From Collinsella sp. (GTDB lineage Bacteria > Actinomycetota > Coriobacteriia > Coriobacteriales > Coriobacteriaceae), in assembly GCA_019419625.1 (NCBI GenBank), contig DXZO01000023.1, positions 636 to 36,333 on the forward strand: 35,698 nt of DNA. Reading direction: 5' to 3'. A program made the position numbers and the translations under genes. Positions 31,099 to 35,698 of the stretch are shown here, piece by piece. Below the pieces are notes generated by a model. The model saw only the letters and a list, made by a program, of their open reading frames with translations, ran no database searches and was not told the origin of the DNA. Position 1 is the stretch's first letter. The number at the start of each line of letters is the position of its first letter.

Positions 31099-31599
31099 TC
31101 AGTCCTCTCTCGTAATCGGGGCGACCGTCGCCCCGCAAAATGCAATTAAATCATCAGGTGCAAGCTCAAGCTGATAACCACGCTTGCCTCCCGAAATAAA
31201 AATGGTATCCCAAAGGACACATGTCTCATCAATGAGCGTCCGGTAGCGTTTTTTCATACCGACCGGACTGCAGCCGCCGCGAACGTAGCCAGTCGCCGCA
31301 AGCAAATCCTTCACATGCATCATGGCCAAGGACTTCTCCCCCGCGGCACGCGCGGCGGACTTTAGATCGAGCTCGTCGGCAACAGGGATGCAGCACACGA
31401 CATGGTCGTTGGACGGCGTCACGCAGACCAAGGTCTTAAATCCTTGTCCGGGCTCCTCGCCAAGCTGCTCCGAAATCGCGACCCCCAGGCCCGCCGACTC
31501 ATCACCATCGTCTTCGTACGTATGTAGAACATAGGAAATGCCGGCGCTTTCCAGCTCGCGCATCGCATTGGTTTTTGGCGTCTTTACAGCCTTTGCCAT
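31099..31599 (-). CDS. ybaK: Cys-tRNA(Pro)/Cys-tRNA(Cys) deacylase YbaK
   Basis: This 166-residue editing enzyme of the YbaK/ProX family hydrolyses cysteine wrongly attached to tRNA-Pro. The family pattern is visible: KTNAMRELESAGISYVLHTY, FKTLVCVTP, the region with the conserved lysine (ARAAGEKSLAMM), and the signature GYVRGGCSPVGMKKRYRTLID. I chose ATG 31599 with AAAGGA about 6 bases upstream; the longer frame to 31695 runs into the hairpin downstream of uvrA. It leads a tight cluster with murJ and uvrC. Confidence 0.92.
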   Translation of the reverse strand: MAKAVKTPKTNAMRELESAGISYVLHTYEDDGDESAGLGVAISEQLGEEPGQGFKTLVCVTPSNDHVVCCIPVADELDLKSAARAAGEKSLAMMHVKDLLAATGYVRGGCSPVGMKKRYRTLIDETCVLWDTIFISGGKRGYQLELAPDDLIAFCGATVAPITRED

Positions 31600-31680
31600 G
31601 GCATATCCTTTCCCTCGCATTCGGACGCAAGGATTAAGTATATGTCCAATTCGGCTGCATACGTCACTTCGACACAGCAA

Positions 31681-31711
31681 GCGCCATCGAATCACAAGGA
31701 GTCGATGGCGC
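31681..31711 (-). terminator. Hairpin downstream of uvrA
   Basis: A perfect 10-bp stem, GCGCCATCGA (31681-31690) with TCGATGGCGC (31702-31711), starts 20 bases after the uvrA stop. On the minus strand it runs into TTGCTGTG, a weak T tract, so termination may be incomplete and ybaK could receive read-through. Confidence 0.55.
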
Positions 31712-31731
31712 CCATAAACTGAATCGCCTAT

Positions 31732-34611
31732 TTATTGAGCATCAAGTTGAGCCTGACGCTCCCGGTCACGCCTGAGCAACGGCGCCAAAAACTTGCCCGT
31801 ATAACTTTGCGGACAGTCCGCAACCTGCTCCGGTGTGCCCGAAACCACGACGGTTCCGCCGCCGTTACCGCCCTCGGGGCCCATATCGATCAGGCGGTCG
31901 GCAACCTTGATGACATCAAGGTTGTGTTCAATCACCAGCACCGTGTTGCCCGCATCGACCAAGCGCTGCAGCACATCGAGCAGCTGGCGGACGTCCTCAA
32001 AATGAAGGCCGGTCGTCGGCTCATCCAAAATATAGAACGTCTTGCCCGTCTGGCGTCGATGAAGCTCCTTGGCGAGCTTCACACGCTGCGCCTCGCCGCC
32101 CGAGAGCGTCGTGGCGGGCTGGCCCAGGCTCACGTAGCCCAAGCCTACATCGTACAGCGTCTGGAGCTTGCGCTTAATCTGCGGGATATTCCCAAAGAAG
32201 GCCAGTGCCTCGGTGACGCTCATGTCGAGCACGTCCGAGATGGTCTTACCACGGTAGGTGACCTCAAGCGTCTCGCGGTTATAGCGTTTGCCGCCGCAGA
32301 CCTCACAGGGGACATAGATATCGGGAAGGAAGTGCATCTCGATCTTAATTTGTCCGTCGCCCTTGCATGCTTCGCAGCGACCGCCGCTCACGTTAAAGGA
32401 GAAACGTCCCGGCGAGTAGCCACGCGCCTTCGACTCCGGCGTACTCGCAAACAGCGCGCGAAGATCATCCCACAGGCCAATGTACGTAGCAGGGTTGGAA
32501 CGCGGCGTGCGACCAATCGGCGACTGGTCGATATCGATAACCTTATCGATACACTCGATGCCCTCGATTTTCTTATACGGACCCACAGGGCGCGTCGAAC
32601 GGTGAATGGCATTCGTAAGGGCAGGTGCGATGGTGTCGGTAACCAGGGAGCTCTTACCCGATCCCGACACGCCGGTAACGACCGTAAGCGTACCAAACTC
32701 GATCTTGGCGGTAACGTTTTTGAGGTTGTTGGCGCGGGCGCCCGTGATCTTAAGGCAGCCGCGACCGGGCTTGCGGCGTTCATCGGGAACCCGAATCATT
32801 CGCTTGCCGGTCAGGTAGGCACCCGTCATCGAATCGGGGCACGCCATGATATCGGCAGGCGTTCCCGCGGCGACCACGTGTCCGCCGTTCACGCCCGCAC
32901 CGGGGCCCATGTCGATCACATAGTCGGCAGCACGAATCGTATCCTCATCATGCTCGACGACGATGACGGTATTGCCGATATCGCGTAGGCGCTCAAGCGT
33001 CTTGATCAGGCGCTCGTTATCGCGCTGATGGAGGCCGATCGACGGCTCGTCCAAAATGTACAGCACACCCATGAGGCCGGCGCCGATCTGCGTTGCCAGG
33101 CGAATGCGCTGGGCCTCGCCTCCGGAAAGCGTCGCCGAGGCACGGTCGAGGGTCAGATAGTCGAGTCCGACATCGACCAGAAAGCGCAGGCGCTCCAGGA
33201 TTTCCTTAACGATGCGCCCGCCGATAAATTGTTGGCGCTCGGTAAGCTCCAAGCCCTCAAAAAACTCGAGCGACTCGCGGCACGATAGGCAACAGACCTC
33301 GTAAATGGACTTACCGCCTACGGTAACAGCGAGCATTTCGGGGCGCAAACGAGCGCCGTGGCAGCTCGAGCACGGCTCCTCGCGGATGTACTTCTCCAAG
33401 CGCGCCTTGGTGTTCTCATTCGTCGTCTCGGTATAGCGCTCGTACAGGATATTGCGTACGCCCGAGAACTTGGTGTCCCACTGGCTGCGGCGCCCATCGA
33501 GCTTTTGATAGTCGACCGAAATCTTCTGGTCGCCCATGCCGTCTAAAAACGCGCGACGCACCCGCGGAGGCAGATCCTCCCACGGCGTATCGACGCTCAC
33601 CTTAAAGTATTTGCAGACCGCAGCGAAAATCTGCGGATAGTAGTTAGAGTTGCCAAACAGGCTGCCAAAGACCCCGTCGGCGATCGACTTCGAGGGGTCT
33701 TCGATTAGGGCCTCGGCATCGACCGTCTTCTTAAAGCCCAGGCCATCGCACTCTGGGCACGCGCCATAGGGCGCGTTGAACGAGAAATCACGCGGCTGCA
33801 GGTCATCGATGGAGTGCCCATGCTCCGGGCACGCTAACGCCAGCGAATACTCCAGCAACTCGCCTTCGGTCCCCTCGGGAGCGTCGCGGTCGGGCAGCAA
33901 GTATACGTTCACATTGCCGTGCGCCAGCGCGGTCGCCTGCTCAACAGACTCGGCGATACGGCCCAGAGAGTTCTCACGGATCACGATGCGGTCGACCACG
34001 ACCTCGATATCGTGCTTGAACTTCTTGTCCAGATCGATCGGATCGTCGAGCGAGCGCACTTCACCGTCGACACGCACGCGGCTAAAGCCCTCGGCGCGAA
34101 GATCCTCAAACAGTTTGGTGTACTCGCCTTTTCGCCCGCGCACCACCGGTGCCAGCACAAACGCGCGGCGGCCCTCCCCCGCCGTCAAGACCTTGTCGGC
34201 AACCTGGTCGGTCGTCTGGCGCTCAATGACACGGCCGCATTCGGGACAGTGCGGGGTGCCCACACGGGCGAACAGCAGGCGCAGATAGTCATAAATCTCG
34301 GTTACGGTGCCAACCGTCGAGCGAGGGTTTTTAGACGTCGTCTTTTGGTCGATCGACACCGCCGGCGAAAGGCCGTCGATTGAATCCAAGTCGGGTTTGT
34401 CCATCTGTCCCAAGAACTGGCGCGCATAGCTCGAAAGGCTCTCGACGTATCGACGCTGGCCCTCGGCATAGATAGTGTCAAATGCCAGCGAACTCTTGCC
34501 CGAGCCAGAAAGACCGGTAATGACCACGAGTTGGTCACGCGGAATGGAAACATCGATATCACGGAGGTTGTGCTCACGGGCGCCGCGAATAACGATAGAA
34601 GAATCAGACAT
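31732..34611 (-). CDS. uvrA: Excinuclease ABC subunit A
   Basis: This 959-residue damage-recognition ATPase contains two ABC modules. The first Walker A is GLSGSGKSSLAFD near the N-terminus, and the second is GVSGSGKSSLVTD in the last third. Two LSGGEAQR signatures precede Walker B segments YILDEPSIGLHQRD and YILDEPTTGLHFED. Zinc-finger cysteines occur in CPECDGLGF, CSSCHGARLRPEM and in CEACKGDGQ with CEVCGGKRYN. I chose ATG 34611 with AAGGAG five bases upstream; the family starts at IVIRGAREHNLRDID, and the longer frame to 34776 runs through the promoter region. A LexA-like box lies about 62 bases upstream, which fits SOS control. Confidence 0.97.
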   Translation of the reverse strand: MSDSSIVIRGAREHNLRDIDVSIPRDQLVVITGLSGSGKSSLAFDTIYAEGQRRYVESLSSYARQFLGQMDKPDLDSIDGLSPAVSIDQKTTSKNPRSTVGTVTEIYDYLRLLFARVGTPHCPECGRVIERQTTDQVADKVLTAGEGRRAFVLAPVVRGRKGEYTKLFEDLRAEGFSRVRVDGEVRSLDDPIDLDKKFKHDIEVVVDRIVIRENSLGRIAESVEQATALAHGNVNVYLLPDRDAPEGTEGELLEYSLALACPEHGHSIDDLQPRDFSFNAPYGACPECDGLGFKKTVDAEALIEDPSKSIADGVFGSLFGNSNYYPQIFAAVCKYFKVSVDTPWEDLPPRVRRAFLDGMGDQKISVDYQKLDGRRSQWDTKFSGVRNILYERYTETTNENTKARLEKYIREEPCSSCHGARLRPEMLAVTVGGKSIYEVCCLSCRESLEFFEGLELTERQQFIGGRIVKEILERLRFLVDVGLDYLTLDRASATLSGGEAQRIRLATQIGAGLMGVLYILDEPSIGLHQRDNERLIKTLERLRDIGNTVIVVEHDEDTIRAADYVIDMGPGAGVNGGHVVAAGTPADIMACPDSMTGAYLTGKRMIRVPDERRKPGRGCLKITGARANNLKNVTAKIEFGTLTVVTGVSGSGKSSLVTDTIAPALTNAIHRSTRPVGPYKKIEGIECIDKVIDIDQSPIGRTPRSNPATYIGLWDDLRALFASTPESKARGYSPGRFSFNVSGGRCEACKGDGQIKIEMHFLPDIYVPCEVCGGKRYNRETLEVTYRGKTISDVLDMSVTEALAFFGNIPQIKRKLQTLYDVGLGYVSLGQPATTLSGGEAQRVKLAKELHRRQTGKTFYILDEPTTGLHFEDVRQLLDVLQRLVDAGNTVLVIEHNLDVIKVADRLIDMGPEGGNGGGTVVVSGTPEQVADCPQSYTGKFLAPLLRRDRERQAQLDAQ

Positions 34612-34672
34612 GGAAGCTCCTTGCCTCCTATTGCATCGAATCATACTGCCGATGAGTTTAGCGCACTCGAAG

Positions 34673-34686
34673 CGCACAGATGTTCG
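34673..34686 (-). promoter_or_regulatory. LexA (SOS) box ahead of uvrA
   Basis: Minus strand CGAACATCTGTGCG (34686-34673) matches the Gram-positive/actinobacterial LexA consensus CGAAC-N4-GTTCG with one mismatch. It sits about 62 bases before the uvrA ATG, in the intergenic region shared with the divergent mrp gene. uvrA is a classic SOS gene. The promoter it overlaps could not be placed with confidence. Confidence 0.6.
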
Positions 34687-34785
34687 TAATACAAGATTCG
34701 CAGACCTTTTGCGTTGTCTGACGCCGCAGACTGCACGCTCGGTCCGTACCTTCGAATACCGTCGATCGCCTACCACGCATCATGA

Positions 34786-34815
34786 ATGACTCCCGCTCGC
34801 AAACGAGGGTACAAT
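34786..34815 (+). promoter_or_regulatory. Probable mrp promoter
   Basis: The -10 hexamer TACAAT (34810-34815) lies 56 bases before the mrp ATG, and ATGACT (34786-34791) sits 18 bases upstream as a -35. A GC-rich palindrome GGGGCCCC (34835-34842) follows in the leader. Confidence 0.5.
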
Positions 34816-34870
34816 GACGCTCGTGTCACATCGCGGGGCCCCGGCCCCAGCATATACAAAGGAGTCATAC

Positions 34871-35698
34871 ATGGGTTGCGAACACGCACAGGCCGCCGGC
34901 GGACAAACGTCGCCGTCGCAATTTGAGGAGAACACGCTGTCCGAGGTCAAGCGCGTCATCGCCGTGCTTTCCGGCAAGGGCGGTGTCGGCAAGTCATTTG
35001 TCACCGGTGCCATCGCCACCGAGCTTGCCCGTCACGGCCACAAGGTCGGCGTCCTCGATGCCGACATCACCGGTCCCTCTATCCCCAAGATGTTCGGTAT
35101 GAGTGGACGCCACGTCCATGCCCTTGGCAACCTTATGCTGCCCGAAATCTCCGAGCACGGCGTCAAGGTCATGAGCTCCAACCTGCTGCTCCAAAACGAG
35201 ACCGACCCCGTCCTTTGGCGCGGTCCGGTCATCGCAGGCGCCATTAGGCAGTTCTGGAGCGAGACCTCGTGGGGCCCCATCGACTACCTACTGGTCGACA
35301 TGCCTCCGGGAACAGGCGACGTCGCGCTCACCGTCTTCCAGTCGCTGCCGGTCGACGGCATCGTCATCGTCACGAGCCCGCAGGATCTGGTCTCGATGAT
35401 CGTCGCCAAGGCGGTCAACATGGCCGAGAAGATGAACGTCCCCATTCTGGGCATTGTCGAGAACATGAGCTATATTGAGTGCCCTGACTGCGGCAAGAAG
35501 ATCGAGGTCTTTGGCAAGAGCAAGCTCCCCGAGGCCGCAGAGCGCTATAACCTCGACATCTTGGGCCAGCTTCCCATTAATCCGGCACTCGCCGAGGCCT
35601 GCGATAAGGGCGAGGTCGAGACCGCGCTGCCCGATGGCATGTTGCCCAAGGCAGTCTCTGCCGTCGAGGCTATTACCCCGCACGAGACCGACGAGGCC
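34871..35698 (+). CDS. mrp: Mrp/NBP35-family iron-sulfur carrier ATPase, 3' end beyond the window
   Basis: The frame opens at ATG 34871 with AAAGGAG six bases upstream and stays open for 276 codons to the window edge without a stop. It is a ParA-type (MinD-like) ATPase with deviant Walker A GKGGVGKS (35-42), VLDADITGPSIPKMF, the switch II VDMPPGTGD (142-150), and VTSPQDLVSMIVAKAV. The motif ECPDC (Cys 204 and 207) is the pair that holds the bridging iron-sulfur cluster in Mrp/Nbp35 dimers, and it is followed by GKKIEVFGKS. The start MGCEHAQ has an extra N-terminal cysteine seen in some members. It probably delivers Fe-S clusters to apoproteins. It is divergent from uvrA and the only clear plus-strand gene here. 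Confidence 0.93.
   Translation, partial: MGCEHAQAAGGQTSPSQFEENTLSEVKRVIAVLSGKGGVGKSFVTGAIATELARHGHKVGVLDADITGPSIPKMFGMSGRHVHALGNLMLPEISEHGVKVMSSNLLLQNETDPVLWRGPVIAGAIRQFWSETSWGPIDYLLVDMPPGTGDVALTVFQSLPVDGIVIVTSPQDLVSMIVAKAVNMAEKMNVPILGIVENMSYIECPDCGKKIEVFGKSKLPEAAERYNLDILGQLPINPALAEACDKGEVETALPDGMLPKAVSAVEAITPHETDEA

Noticed and set aside
34780..35019. Minus-strand open frame overlapping the start of mrp
   Set aside because: The overlapping plus-strand frame is clearly Mrp, with ribosome binding site and P-loop.

Overview
The window looks like the chromosome of a Coriobacteriia actinobacterium, most probably Collinsella or a close relative. This is inferred from the moderately high GC content, the actinobacterial gene order around whiA, gap, pgk, tpiA and secG, and the style of the proteins; no 16S rRNA gene is present to confirm it. 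Almost every gene lies on the minus strand, so operons read from high to low coordinates. Only the ParA-type ATPase gene mrp at the right edge is on the plus strand. No transposase, phage gene or CRISPR array was seen.

Layout from left to right: (1) 1-2523: the start of a STAS-domain anti-sigma antagonist (cut by the window edge) and a large PAS/GAF/PP2C phosphatase, together resembling an RsbU/RsbV partner-switching module. (2) 2550-3267: tRNA-Leu(GAG) with its terminator, then about 600 bases without a gene but packed with long nested inverted repeats. (3) 3268-9211: a complete five-gene oligopeptide ABC transporter operon (oppA-B-C-D-F order on the minus strand). (4) 9503-14588: secG and the lower-glycolysis genes gapA-pgk-tpiA-gpmI, with clear terminators and a promoter/operator in front of gapA. 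(5) 14782-16620: whiA and rapZ, adjacent and without the yvcK gene that usually separates them.

(6) 16740-27100: a sialic-acid island. It holds a peptide-family ABC transporter with a fused permease-ATPase (SatABCD-like), two tandem CE7-type esterase genes (the second has lost its nucleophile serine), N-acetylneuraminate lyase, ROK-family ManNAc kinase and ManNAc-6-phosphate epimerase. The set implies uptake of sialic acid, possible de-O-acetylation, and conversion to pyruvate and GlcNAc-6-phosphate. No nagA/nagB, sialidase or dedicated regulator is in the window. The island sits exactly between rapZ and uvrC, which are neighbours in Streptomyces, so it looks like an insertion into an old conserved gene order. 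(7) 27466-34611: uvrC, murJ, ybaK and uvrA, with a LexA-like box in front of uvrA. (8) 34871-end: mrp, running off the window.

Start codons were chosen by ribosome binding site and family N-terminus, so several genes are shorter than their longest open frames. All functional names rest on motifs and context read by eye; no database search was run.
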